Counted from the stretch's first letter, positions 6,952-15,474 are shown. The stretch: 64,000 nucleotides of DNA from Sphingobacterium athyrii (GCF_003071065.1 NZ_QCXX01000012.1:55685-119684); one strand, 5' to 3'. Program-made: numbers and translations. Notes: a model not told the origin generated them from the sequence alone.

Positions 6952-9027
6952 TTATCTGCGTGACAGCCGCGACTCTTCCAGATCCAGCGAATACTCCAGT
7001 TCTTTGATCACATCGCTATCATATTCTTTGCTCTCTTTCATCTTCGCTAATCCATCGCGACGCAAAGCCAGAATTTCCAGCATAATTTTGTTATATAATC
7101 CCCGTACAGCTGAGAGTTGCGCACGGGTATCTTCTTCCTTAGCACGTTCAGAAGCATTTACGCTTCTGATAAGCTGCTCTTTGACCCGTGCAATGGTTTC
7201 ATATTCCATCATTTCTTTGGCATAATGCTTATCCAGATAAGCTATCGAATCCCTACCGAGCTTAACACGGATCTCATCAATTTGTTCTTCCACGGATACC
7301 TGTTCGTCGACCTCATCAATTTTTATTAGCTTAATTAACAGCGGCAAGGTAAGTCCCTGAAACACCAAGGTCACTAGAATAACGACAAAAGTGATAAACA
7401 AAATAAGATTACGGTGCGGAAAAGCTGTTCCGTCATATAATGTCATGGGAATGGCCAAGGCCGAGGCAAGTGAAACAACACCTCTCATACCGGCCCAACC
7501 GACTACCAAAGGCAGTTTCCAGCCCGGACCTTTTTCTTTGACACGCACCCGCTTGAACAATAGACGCGGCACATAGGCTGAGAGATAAACCGCTACCAAG
7601 CGCAGGACGATGACAATAACACAGATTGCCAAGGCGTAATCTATGGCTTCTTCCATCGAGTACTCACCCAATCCGTTGATGATCACGGGAAGTTCAAGCC
7701 CGATCAGGATAAAAACAAAACCATTCAATAGAAAACCTATTGTCGCCCAAACCTCCTTGGTCTGGATACGGGTATGATAGTTCAGATAATCACCTGCACG
7801 GAAGGAAAGGAATAATCCGCCACTGACCACTGCCAGAACGCCCGACCATTCAAAATGCTCCGCAACAATATACATCAGGTATGGGGCAATCAAGGTGATC
7901 GGAGTTGATATGCTGGAGGATTTGGCCACGTAACGCAAAAAGAAATACAAGATATGGCCGATCACCAGACCAACAACGACCCCCATCACGGACAGAACAA
8001 GAAATTGTGTTGTTGCCGTACCCATGGCAAATTGACCTGTTAAAATAGCGATGGACGCAAAACGAAACACCGTCAGAGAGGCCGCATCGTTGACCAGGCT
8101 CTCCCCTTCCAGAATGGCAATCCCCCGTTTGGGTATACTGATCCCCTTTAACACCGAACTCGCAGCGACGGCATCTGGTGGTGATATAATTCCACCCAGC
8201 AGAAAACCCAAGGCTAAGGTGAAGCCCGGGATAATGCTGACCGAAAAATAAGCGATTGCCAAGGATGTGAAAAAGACCAGGCCAAAGCCCATGATAAAAA
8301 TAGATCGGCGCCATTTCAAAAAGTTTCCCCAATTCGTATACCAGGCAGCCTCAAATAACAATGGCGGTAAAAATACCAAAAAGACAATATCCGGATCTAT
8401 GCTAATGACCGGTGCTCCGGGAATAAGGGAAATACCTAAGCCGCCAATAACCAACAGGATGGGATAGGATATCTTTAAGCGCTGACTGAGGACAAACAGC
8501 ATCGCCATAAAGAAAAATAGCACCATCACCAGCAGCAGATTGTTGTGTATAGTATGTCCCTGCTTTCCTCCTAAGGCAGATTTAACATCTTCATAAGGCG
8601 CCAGCATCGCGATATTATACTGCCTGATCTTCCAATCGTTGTCTATTTTGCTCACTACGCCGGTACCACGAAAGTACTTCGTATTTATCTTAAAGGTTTC
8701 ATCAAACCAGGCCGTTGTACTATCGCCATTAAAATGCACATATCTGTTTTGATAGGTATAATTCCAGGCATATTTCGGGTTAAAATACTGTTCAGAGAAT
8801 TTATCACTATGGTTCTTATCCCAACGTTCCTGTCGGTCTGCCCCCAATATAACCGCATCTGCCGCAAGTGAATTGATAAAAGGGCCAAACTTCGCTTCGC
8901 CCGAAGATTTATGCCAGGCATCCAGGGTAGCATTGATCGCGTTGACAGGCTCCTGAGCCTTAGACGAAACGGCAAGTAAAAACAGGCTTAAAAAACAATA
9001 AATCGCTATATAGGTCTTTTTAATCAT
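6952..9027 (-). CDS. CPA1-type Na+/H+ antiporter with an exported NTF2/SnoaL-like N-terminal domain
   Basis: 691 residues in one unbroken frame. Residues 1-24 form a signal peptide ending in SSKAQ. Residues about 27-145 look like a SnoaL/DUF4440 (NTF2-fold) domain: INATLDAWHKSSGEA, then ADAVILGADRQERWD, FNGDSTTAWFDETF and DNDWKIRQYNIAML. From about 160 a multi-helix antiporter begins, with the CPA1 hallmarks FLPPLLFEAAW, GGIISPPDAVAASSVLK (with the ion-binding Asp) and LEGESLVNDAASL, and a second conserved block VVGWAGMRGVVSLASALA. The tail from about 585 is hydrophilic and helical, presumably cytosolic. The antiporter should exchange Na+ or K+ for protons at the inner membrane; the extra domain would sit in the periplasm. 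The fusion is unusual (see findings). Confidence 0.9.
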   Translation of the reverse strand: MIKKTYIAIYCFLSLFLLAVSSKAQEPVNAINATLDAWHKSSGEAKFGPFINSLAADAVILGADRQERWDKNHSDKFSEQYFNPKYAWNYTYQNRYVHFNGDSTTAWFDETFKINTKYFRGTGVVSKIDNDWKIRQYNIAMLAPYEDVKSALGGKQGHTIHNNLLLVMVLFFFMAMLFVLSQRLKISYPILLVIGGLGISLIPGAPVISIDPDIVFLVFLPPLLFEAAWYTNWGNFLKWRRSIFIMGFGLVFFTSLAIAYFSVSIIPGFTLALGFLLGGIISPPDAVAASSVLKGISIPKRGIAILEGESLVNDAASLTVFRFASIAILTGQFAMGTATTQFLVLSVMGVVVGLVIGHILYFFLRYVAKSSSISTPITLIAPYLMYIVAEHFEWSGVLAVVSGGLFLSFRAGDYLNYHTRIQTKEVWATIGFLLNGFVFILIGLELPVIINGLGEYSMEEAIDYALAICVIVIVLRLVAVYLSAYVPRLLFKRVRVKEKGPGWKLPLVVGWAGMRGVVSLASALAIPMTLYDGTAFPHRNLILFITFVVILVTLVFQGLTLPLLIKLIKIDEVDEQVSVEEQIDEIRVKLGRDSIAYLDKHYAKEMMEYETIARVKEQLIRSVNASERAKEEDTRAQLSAVRGLYNKIMLEILALRRDGLAKMKESKEYDSDVIKELEYSLDLEESRLSRR

Positions 9028-9080
9028 AAATTATGAAAACGTGTTTTTATTTTGTGGAAATATATTTCCATGTAGATCAT

Positions 9081-9114
9081 AAAACAAAAAGCTGCATCTG
9101 CAGCTTTTTGTTTT
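9081..9114 (-). terminator. Terminator of the mutase gene
   Basis: Perfect 16-base arms (9081-9096 and 9099-9114) around a 2-base centre, with core AAAGCTGCA / TGCAGCTTT and T-rich flanks on both strands. It overlaps the stop codon of the mutase at 9113-9115 and would stop transcription from either side; no gene approaches from the left, so it serves the minus-strand gene. Confidence 0.85.
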
Positions 9115-10495
9115 ATTTAATTATTTCTTCGATCTCGCGAATGATCTTTTGAGCAATCTGCTCAGCAGCTTCGGGGCTAGGGCCTTCAGAGTAGATCCGA
9201 ATGATTGGCTCGGTATTGGATTTACGTAAGTGCACCCATTCATTTTCAAAATCTATTTTCAGACCATCAATAGTGCTGTGCTCTTCATTTTTATACTTTT
9301 CTTCCATTTTCGCCAATAGATTGTCGATATCCAGTTCCGGGGTCAACGTGATCTTATTTTTAGACATAAAATATTGCGGTAATGAGGCACGGTATGCTGA
9401 AGCTTTCTTGCCCAGTTTTGCCAAATGTGTCAGGAAAATGGCCACACCTACCAAAGCGTCACGACCATAGTGCGAAGCCGGATAGATAACACCACCATTA
9501 CCTTCACCACCGATTACGGCATCCACCTCTTTCATTTTGGTGACCACATTGACTTCACCGACTGCAGCAGCATAATATTCACCGCCATGTGCTTTGGTCA
9601 CATCACGCAAAGCACGTGTAGAAGATAAATTAGATACCGTGTTTCCTTTTTTATGCTGCAGAAGGTAATCTGCCACGGCAACAAGTGTATATTCTTCACC
9701 GAATAGCTCGCCATCTTCCATCATAAATACCAGACGATCCACATCCGGATCGACAGCAATGCCCAAATCAGCTTTATTTTCGATGACAGCAGCAGATAAA
9801 TCTGTCAAATGTTCTTTTAAGGGTTCCGGATTATGCGGGAAATTACCATTGGGCTCACAGTGAATTTTATAAATTGTCTGTACCCCCAATGCATCCAACA
9901 AGGCCGGAATAAATGTTCCCCCCGTACTGTTCACCGCATCCAAAGCAACTTTAAAGTTGGCTGCTTTGATCGCCTCTTTATCAACATATTCCAAGGCCAA
10001 TACAGCGTCAACATGTTTTTGTAAGTATGAATAGTCTTTGTGCACCGATCCGAGTTCTTCGACGGCAGAAAAATCAAAGTCCAGGGATTCTCCAAGTGCC
10101 AATACTTCCTGACCTTCCGCATCCGATATAAATTCGCCTTTTGCATTTAACAGTTTAAGCGCATTCCATTGTCCCGGATTATGCGAAGCTGTCAGGATAA
10201 TACCGCCAGCGGCTTTTTCCAAGGGAACAGCAATCTCGACTGTAGGAGTCGTCGATAATCCCAAATCAATCACATCGACACCGATACTCTGCAGGGTACC
10301 GATAACCAGATTACTGACCATTTCGCCTGAAACACGGGCATCTCTTCCGACTACAATTTTCTTTATGCCACTTTGTTTTACAATGATCGTTCCGTATGCA
10401 GCTGTAAATTTAACAATATCTATTGGCGTAAGTCCTTCTCCTGCACGACCGCCTATCGTACCACGTATTCCTGAGATTGATTTAATTAAAGTCAT
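9113..10495 (-). CDS. glmM: Phosphoglucosamine mutase / phosphomannomutase family
   Basis: 460 residues of the alpha-D-phosphohexomutase family. The phosphoserine loop TASHNP is at residues 102-107 (Ser 104), the magnesium loop DPDVDRLVF near 245, the sugar-binding loop GEGNGGVI near 325, and the phosphate-binding RKSNTEPIIRIYSEG close to the C-terminus (about 423-437). Start MTLIKSISGIRGTIGG is typical of the Bacteroidota GlmM type, which makes glucosamine 1-phosphate for peptidoglycan and LPS precursors. A phosphomannomutase or phosphoglucomutase role cannot be excluded from sequence alone, since specificity in this family is set by few residues. Single-gene transcription unit with its own terminator; divergent from the PAP2 gene. 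Confidence 0.88.
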   Translation of the reverse strand: MTLIKSISGIRGTIGGRAGEGLTPIDIVKFTAAYGTIIVKQSGIKKIVVGRDARVSGEMVSNLVIGTLQSIGVDVIDLGLSTTPTVEIAVPLEKAAGGIILTASHNPGQWNALKLLNAKGEFISDAEGQEVLALGESLDFDFSAVEELGSVHKDYSYLQKHVDAVLALEYVDKEAIKAANFKVALDAVNSTGGTFIPALLDALGVQTIYKIHCEPNGNFPHNPEPLKEHLTDLSAAVIENKADLGIAVDPDVDRLVFMMEDGELFGEEYTLVAVADYLLQHKKGNTVSNLSSTRALRDVTKAHGGEYYAAAVGEVNVVTKMKEVDAVIGGEGNGGVIYPASHYGRDALVGVAIFLTHLAKLGKKASAYRASLPQYFMSKNKITLTPELDIDNLLAKMEEKYKNEEHSTIDGLKIDFENEWVHLRKSNTEPIIRIYSEGPSPEAAEQIAQKIIREIEEIIK

Positions 10496-10582
10496 TTCCT
10501 TTGAATTGATTAACGTGTAAATTTAGCATTATGCCAATAAAATCTCGAATTAAAATTATAATTATTGAATTTTTAACGTATC

Positions 10583-10596
10583 TTTGTTGCAACAAA
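10583..10596. promoter_or_regulatory. Palindrome in the glmM / PAP2 divergent spacer
   Basis: TTTGTTGCAACAAA is a perfect 14-base palindrome. It overlaps TATCTTTG (10579-10586), a match to the -7 consensus for rightward transcription. A second -7-like box, TACTTTTG, is at 10639-10646. The palindrome may be an operator for the PAP2-ZIP unit; no binder is known. Confidence 0.4.
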
Positions 10597-10696
10597 GTTG
10601 TTTTTAAAAGAAACAATCGTTTGCAATGAAATTATTTTTACTTTTGAAAAGCGAGTTTTTAAAAGTTTGGGAATTTCATTGTAATCAACAACATTT

Positions 10697-11278
10697 ATGA
10701 TTCAACAATTAGTACACATCGATCAAGAGATTTTTCTTGCCATCAACCAGGGCCTGAGTAACCCCGTGTTCGATTGGCTGTTGCCTATATTGCGTAATCC
10801 ATACACTTGGGCTCCTTTATATCTTTTTCTGATCATTTTTTTCATCAAAACGTATGGAAAAACAGGTATACTGATTGTAGCGATGACCTTGATTACCTTT
10901 GGTATATCCGATGGTATTTCATCTCACTTGATCAAAAAGAATGTTAAGAGAATCAGGCCCTGCAATGATGTGGAGTTTAAGGAGAATGTCAATATCCGGG
11001 TACGCTGTGGCTCTGGATTTAGTTTTACCTCCTCTCATGCGGCCAATCACTTTTCCTTGGCTTTCTTTTGGATCGTGCTATTCCGCAGAAGATGGAAATA
11101 TGTCCTATGGCTCTGTATTGCCTGGGCATTTCTGATTTCGGTCTCGCAAATCTATGTTGGTGTCCATTACCCCTTTGACATACTCTGTGGCTCCGCGCTG
11201 GGAATCCTGGTTGGATTGGCTACAGGTTACCTGTTTAAGCGGTTCGTACCTAGCTTTTTTAAAACTGAACAAGTATAA
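10697..11278 (+). CDS. PAP2-family membrane phosphatase
   Basis: 193 residues with about five membrane helices. The three phosphatase motifs are present in order: KKNVKRIRPC (motif 1, about 79-88), SSHAANH (motif 2, about 113-119, catalytic His) and SQIYVGVHYPFD (motif 3, about 150-161, with His and Asp). Motif 3 normally begins Ser-Arg; here the Arg position is Gln, see findings. Family members remove phosphate from lipid phosphates such as undecaprenyl diphosphate, phosphatidic acid or lipid A; which one applies is not readable here. The stop codon overlaps the ATG of the ZIP transporter by one base (TAATG), so the two are coupled. Confidence 0.88.
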   Translation: MIQQLVHIDQEIFLAINQGLSNPVFDWLLPILRNPYTWAPLYLFLIIFFIKTYGKTGILIVAMTLITFGISDGISSHLIKKNVKRIRPCNDVEFKENVNIRVRCGSGFSFTSSHAANHFSLAFFWIVLFRRRWKYVLWLCIAWAFLISVSQIYVGVHYPFDILCGSALGILVGLATGYLFKRFVPSFFKTEQV

Positions 11279-12099
11279 TGAATTCAATTTTATTGATTTT
11301 AATTTTATTCATACCTGCATTTGCAAGTGGAATCGCTGTTTTTTTCGTCCAGAAAAAAGGGACAAATTTTCTAAAATTGATCCTTTCTTTTAGTGGGGCT
11401 TACCTATTTTCCATTACGGTACTGCATTTAATTCCGCATGTTTATCAGTCAACGAATACTTCCCCCGAGGTATTGGGCATCTATGTACTCGGTGGCTTTT
11501 TGTTCCAGTTATTCCTTGAGCAATTTTCCCAGGGGATTGAACACGGACACATCCATACGGAGCATGAGCATGGACATCATAGCCATCGTTTTCCGATCGG
11601 TATTATGTTTAGCTTATGCCTTCATGCTTTCTTGGAGGGAATGCCATTGGCGGCAACACATCAGACCGAACTCGCGTTAGGGATTTCGATCCATCACATT
11701 CCGGCAGCGTTTGCCTTAGGCAGTATTCTCATCAGTACGCACCTGAAAAAAAATACCATTATCATCACGCTTGCGCTATTTGCAGCGATGACGCCATTTG
11801 GATTTCTATTGAGTAAGGCCATCAGTGCTGGCGAAGTCGGTGATATACAGCAGTATTTTGATAAGATTATGGCTGTTGTCATCGGTATATTTCTACATAT
11901 ATCCACGACCATATTGTTTGAATCCGGATCTATAGACCATCACAAATTCAACAAGAAAAAGATGATTGCGGTGATTGCCGGCGTGGCCATTGCCCTGGCA
12001 AGCTTTGCTTTCGTTGGCGAACACGATCATGCACATGGCCATGGAGAAAGCCACCAAGAAGAACGGCATGATCATGATCATCATGACCATGCACATTAA
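11278..12099 (+). CDS. ZIP-family metal transporter
   Basis: 273 residues with around eight membrane helices. It has the ZIP signature in helices IV and V: HAFLEGMPLAA (about 118-128) and GISIHHIPAAFALGS (about 137-151), which hold the metal-binding His/Glu residues. Two His-rich stretches bracket these: HGHIHTEHEHGHHSH near 87-101 and the C-terminal HDHAHGHGES to HDHDHHDHAH. Such loops bind zinc or other divalent metals. ZIP proteins carry Zn2+, Fe2+ or Mn2+ into the cytoplasm. The gene is coupled to the PAP2 gene and abuts a convergent MarR gene; the feo iron genes are close, so a metal theme is plausible. Confidence 0.92.
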   Translation: MNSILLILILFIPAFASGIAVFFVQKKGTNFLKLILSFSGAYLFSITVLHLIPHVYQSTNTSPEVLGIYVLGGFLFQLFLEQFSQGIEHGHIHTEHEHGHHSHRFPIGIMFSLCLHAFLEGMPLAATHQTELALGISIHHIPAAFALGSILISTHLKKNTIIITLALFAAMTPFGFLLSKAISAGEVGDIQQYFDKIMAVVIGIFLHISTTILFESGSIDHHKFNKKKMIAVIAGVAIALASFAFVGEHDHAHGHGESHQEERHDHDHHDHAH

Positions 12100-12549
12100 T
12101 TAGCCCCTTAATTTGTCTAATAAAGCACTGAGCTGGATGGCTTCTTTTTCACTGATCCTATTGGGTAGAATATCCGTCATCAGCATAGGCTCCTCAAGAT
12201 TTTCAAGAATCTTCAGGCCCTTATCGGTGATGAACAGATCAACAGCACGTTTATCACCACCGGATTGACAGCGGGATACGAGTCCTTTGGTGACCATGCG
12301 ATCCATCATCCGGGAAATATCTGGCGTGTTGCTCAGCATTCTTGATTTGATCAGGTTATTGGTGGCCGGTTTTGGGTATTGACCTCGTAGGATACGTAAG
12401 ACATTAAATTGTTTCAAAGTGATCCCCTCTTTGCCTGCCCTTTGTTCAAGTTCATTATTGAGCCAATTGTACGTGTATAGGATGTTTACGGTACATCGAT
12501 GCCATTCATTGCTGAATTTGCTTACTTTGATTTCCTGCTCGATTTTCAT
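12100..12549 (-). CDS. MarR-family transcriptional regulator
   Basis: 149 residues with the winged helix-turn-helix of MarR proteins: the segment ITLKQFNVLRILRG (about 43-56) leads to recognition helix SNTPDISRMMDRMVTKGLV (about 73-91), followed by the wing with DKRAVDLFITDKG (about 98-110). Its stop codon directly abuts that of the convergent ZIP gene. It reads away from feoA, with a shared divergent spacer that holds a 15-base palindrome (12621-12635), so it may control itself and feoAB. Many MarR proteins sense phenolics or oxidants; the ligand is unknown here. Confidence 0.88.
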   Translation of the reverse strand: MKIEQEIKVSKFSNEWHRCTVNILYTYNWLNNELEQRAGKEGITLKQFNVLRILRGQYPKPATNNLIKSRMLSNTPDISRMMDRMVTKGLVSRCQSGGDKRAVDLFITDKGLKILENLEEPMLMTDILPNRISEKEAIQLSALLDKLRG

Positions 12550-12620
12550 TTTGGTTGATAATTAATCCCTTTTTAATCGTAAAGATAGCTGTTTTTTACG
12601 CTAAATACATAACTATGACA

Positions 12621-12658
12621 TTAGAATCATTCTAAATGGTAGAAAATCTGTATATTTG
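12621..12658 (+). promoter_or_regulatory. feoAB promoter with 7-1-7 palindromic operator
   Basis: TTAGAAT-C-ATTCTAA (12621-12635) is a perfect 7-1-7 inverted repeat, the geometry of Fur boxes, although the bases differ from the classical GATAAT core. The -7 box TATATTTG at 12651-12658 is an exact TAnnTTTG match. The palindrome covers the -33 region. Fur-type, DtxR-type or the neighbouring MarR protein could bind; iron repression of feoAB is the likely effect. Confidence 0.65.
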
Positions 12659-12680
12659 GAGGATACAAAAAAATAGGTAG

Positions 12681-12920
12681 ATGCGTGATAAAAGCAGCTT
12701 AGATAAGCTAAAAAAAGGGGAAAAAGCGGTGATTATTGATTTTGATTCGCACGATATTCCAGCTAAATTTTTCGAATTAGGCTTTGTGCCCGGTACTGAA
12801 GTAGAAGTGAAACATATCGCACCGCTCGACGGTCCTATATGTTTAAATATTATTGCTAATAACGCCTTGATTGCCATTCGCAAATCAGAAGCTAAAGTCA
12901 TCCTTATTGATCAGAAATAA
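12681..12920 (+). CDS. feoA: FeoA-domain protein
   Basis: 79 residues, the normal size of a stand-alone FeoA. It has an SH3-like barrel fold in this family, with the pattern GEKAVIIDFDSHDIPAKFFELGFVPG (shown by residues 14-39: Gly-rich start, FxLGFxPG turn) and a C-terminal ALIAIRKSEAKVI strand. FeoA assists ferrous iron uptake by FeoB, probably by contact with its cytosolic G domain. The stop overlaps the feoB start (TAATG), giving translational coupling. It begins 22 bases after the -7 box, so the transcript leader is very short. Confidence 0.92.
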   Translation: MRDKSSLDKLKKGEKAVIIDFDSHDIPAKFFELGFVPGTEVEVKHIAPLDGPICLNIIANNALIAIRKSEAKVILIDQK

Positions 12921-15022
12921 TGAATAACCCGATTATTGCACTTTTGGGTAATCCAAACGTGGGTAAAACTTCCCTTTTTAACCGGATTACAAAATTAAAC
13001 CAGAAAGTAGGAAACTATCCCGGTATCACCGTAGAAAAACGTGAGGGCCAGGTAAAAGCCAACAATAAGACCTATCGCATCATTGACCTTCCGGGAACCT
13101 ATACCTTGTTCCCCAGTTCAATGGATGAAGAAGTCGTCTTCAATACCCTGGTCAATAAAGAAAACAGCTTTAGACCAAATCTCGTTGTCGTCGTTGCCGA
13201 ACCGACCAACCTGAAAAGATCCATCATCCTTTATCAGCAAGCGCGCGAACTCGGGCTGCCGGCCATCTTTGTGATCAATATGATCGATGAAGCCAAAGAA
13301 AAAGGAATCAGCATAGATATCGCAAAACTTGAACAGTTACTCAACACAAAAGTATACGAAACGAATGCACGCACTGGACAGGGCATCGATCAGCTGATCA
13401 AAAGCTTTGATGCGGTACCACCGATGTATATCAGCAAATTCCAGTTGCCGACAATAGCAAATGAAGCTTTGGAAGAAACCAAAAGGCTGTTTCCGTTGGA
13501 TACAGAATACCATACCTGGCAATATTTGGCTAAAGGTGAAGTTTCGTTTCTCTCCAAAGAAAAAAACCAGGCTATTCAGCAAATTCGTGACAAACATGAG
13601 TTAAAAGCCGAGAAACTACAAAAAGAAGAAGCCATCCTACGGAGCAAATCCTTGGATCATAGCTTATCCGAAATTTATACCAAGGACGATGCATCCAACA
13701 AAAATAAGACAAATGCCATTGATAGGATACTACTTCATCCGATCTTCGGTTACCTGATTTTCTTTGGTATTCTTTTCCTGATTTTTCAGGCAATCTACAC
13801 CTGGTCAGGACCAGCCATGGACTTTATTGATGGACTTTTTGGTGATCTTGCGGCTTATACGCAGACCACGCTTCCCGCAGGTCCACTCACGGATCTGTTA
13901 AGCAATGGTATTATCAAGGGTATTGGTGGTATCGTCATCTTTATTCCACAGATTGTTATTCTGTATATTTTCATTTCCATTATGGAAGAAACGGGCTATA
14001 TGAGCCGTGTTGTTTTCCTGATGGATCGTTGGCTCAGACCTTTTGGACTAAATGGAAAATCCGTCATTCCGCTGATCTCGGGCGTTGCCTGTGCGGTACC
14101 GGCCGTCATGTCGGCACGTAATATCGAAAATGCCAAGGAACGACTGGTCACGATACTGGTCACACCGTTCATGACTTGTTCTGCCCGCCTCCCTATCTAC
14201 ATCGTATTGATCGGACTGGTAATCCCGGATACCAAATATGCTGGATTTCAATTGCAGGGTATGGTTTTATTTGTCATGTATCTCCTGGGAATATTTGCCG
14301 CATTGTTTTCAGCGATACTCTTGACCAAAATCATTAAATCCAAACACAAGTCTTTTTTAATATTTGAGCTTCCGACCTATAAGTCTCCGGACTGGAAAAA
14401 CGTCGCTCTGAATGTGTGGGAGAAAACGGCAAGTTTTGTCTTCGGCGCCGGTAAGATTATCTTGGCGATTTCCGTTATCCTTTGGGCATTGGGCAGCTTT
14501 GGTCCAAATGACAAATTCGCCAAAGCGGAAGAATATGTGACACAAAGCAATCCTAACCTCACGGGCGAGGACCTCGACCATGAGATCTCTTCTTACCGAC
14601 TGGAGCACTCCTTCCTTGGCTATCTTGGCATGGCAATTGAACCTGTAGTGGAGCCCCTGGGCTATGACTGGAAAATGGGAATCGGTTTGATCTCTTCATT
14701 TGCGGCAAGGGAAGTTTTTGTGGGAACAATGGCAACCGTGTATAGTCTTGGTGACGAAGTGGATATTGAAGATGAAGCTACGAAGACTACAGTATTAAGC
14801 AAAATGCGGAGCGAAATTAACCGTAACACGGGCTTACCAGCCTATAATTTTGCTTCAGGCATATCGCTGCTTTTATTCTATGCTTTTGCCATGCAATGTA
14901 TGAGTACAATAGCAGCCGTGAAACGGGAAACCGGATCTTGGAAATGGACATTAATTCAAGTTGGTTTTATGACAGGCCTGGCTTATTTCAGTGCCTTGAT
15001 TGCCTATCAGCTTTTAAAATAA
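12920..15022 (+). CDS. feoB: Ferrous iron transporter FeoB
   Basis: 700 residues. The N-terminal G domain shows G1 GNPNVGKTS (11-19), the G2 region with GNYPGITVEKREG (about 33-45), G3 DLPGTYT (about 56-62) and G4 NMID (about 119-122). The membrane part has the two gate domains: GFGI/GYLIFFGILF entry near 275, EETGYMSRVVFLMDRWL (about 355-371), GVACAVPAVMSARNI and the mirrored GLISSFAAREVFVGTMA (about 591-607). Fe2+ is taken up across the inner membrane in a GTP-dependent manner. It is followed after 59 bases by a small Cys-rich membrane protein. Length and motifs are complete, no breaks seen. Confidence 0.97.
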   Translation: MNNPIIALLGNPNVGKTSLFNRITKLNQKVGNYPGITVEKREGQVKANNKTYRIIDLPGTYTLFPSSMDEEVVFNTLVNKENSFRPNLVVVVAEPTNLKRSIILYQQARELGLPAIFVINMIDEAKEKGISIDIAKLEQLLNTKVYETNARTGQGIDQLIKSFDAVPPMYISKFQLPTIANEALEETKRLFPLDTEYHTWQYLAKGEVSFLSKEKNQAIQQIRDKHELKAEKLQKEEAILRSKSLDHSLSEIYTKDDASNKNKTNAIDRILLHPIFGYLIFFGILFLIFQAIYTWSGPAMDFIDGLFGDLAAYTQTTLPAGPLTDLLSNGIIKGIGGIVIFIPQIVILYIFISIMEETGYMSRVVFLMDRWLRPFGLNGKSVIPLISGVACAVPAVMSARNIENAKERLVTILVTPFMTCSARLPIYIVLIGLVIPDTKYAGFQLQGMVLFVMYLLGIFAALFSAILLTKIIKSKHKSFLIFELPTYKSPDWKNVALNVWEKTASFVFGAGKIILAISVILWALGSFGPNDKFAKAEEYVTQSNPNLTGEDLDHEISSYRLEHSFLGYLGMAIEPVVEPLGYDWKMGIGLISSFAAREVFVGTMATVYSLGDEVDIEDEATKTTVLSKMRSEINRNTGLPAYNFASGISLLLFYAFAMQCMSTIAAVKRETGSWKWTLIQVGFMTGLAYFSALIAYQLLK

Positions 15023-15081
15023 ATTAACGCGTTGTGCGAGTGCCATCATTTGGACGTTCACAACCTTAAAAATTAAAGATC

Positions 15082-15246
15082 ATGGATAATTTAACAGTAC
15101 AGTATCTCATCGTTGGAGTTTTGGTATTAGCGGCTGTATGGTATGTCGTTGGAAATGTCCGCAAATCACTGAAAGGTAAATCAAGTTGCTCCAAAGGTTG
15201 CGGATGCAGCTGCGGAACAGTGGAAAAACCTCAAAAAGCAAATTAA
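15082..15246 (+). CDS. Small FeoB-associated Cys-rich membrane protein
   Basis: 54 residues, from ATG at 15082 to TAA at 15246. One membrane helix (about residues 8-24) is followed by a basic patch RKSLKGK and a cysteine cluster CSKGCGCSC (four Cys at about 37, 41, 43 and 45). This matches the layout of the FeoB-associated Cys-rich membrane proteins found next to feoB in many bacteria. A role in holding Fe2+ or an iron-sulfur cluster at the cytosolic face, or in aiding FeoB assembly, is inferred from the family context. It shares the operon and precedes the terminator at 15329. Confidence 0.85.
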   Translation: MDNLTVQYLIVGVLVLAAVWYVVGNVRKSLKGKSSCSKGCGCSCGTVEKPQKAN

Positions 15247-15328
15247 TTTATCTTTTACTGTATCATTTGCAAACAAAATTTCGTTCTAAGGTAGAGTGGC
15301 CAAAAATCACACTAGCTACGAACAAAAG

Positions 15329-15356
15329 AAACGCTACCATTCTCATGGTAGCGTTT
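15329..15356 (+). terminator. Terminator of the feo operon
   Basis: Arms AAACGCTACCAT (15329-15340) and ATGGTAGCGTTT (15345-15356) pair perfectly around loop TCTC, followed by TTGCATT. It closes feoA-feoB-small protein. Confidence 0.88.
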
Positions 15357-15423
15357 TGCATTAAATATCATGTTATTCAGCAACATAAATCAAGATTACT
15401 TACCAGTTTAACAAAAAGGGATG

Positions 15424-15474
15424 CCTAAGGTGCATAAAATACCTAAGGGTTTTATTAACTTTATGCGCTTAGGT
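15424..15474 (+). promoter_or_regulatory. Inverted repeat in the leader of the amino-acid permease
   Basis: CCTAAGGTGCATAAA (15424-15438) faces TTTATGCGCTTAGG (15460-15473), a near-perfect inverted repeat over 14-15 bases, and the loop holds a further ACCTAAGGG. It lies 150 bases upstream of the permease ATG, in the 374-base gene-free stretch 15247-15620 that otherwise holds only the feo terminator. It could be an operator pair or an RNA element; I cannot match it to a known riboswitch. Confidence 0.4.

Noticed and set aside
7850..8332. 160-codon minus-strand frame inside the antiporter gene
   Set aside because: A shifted frame of the antiporter, which itself has all family motifs in one uninterrupted frame.
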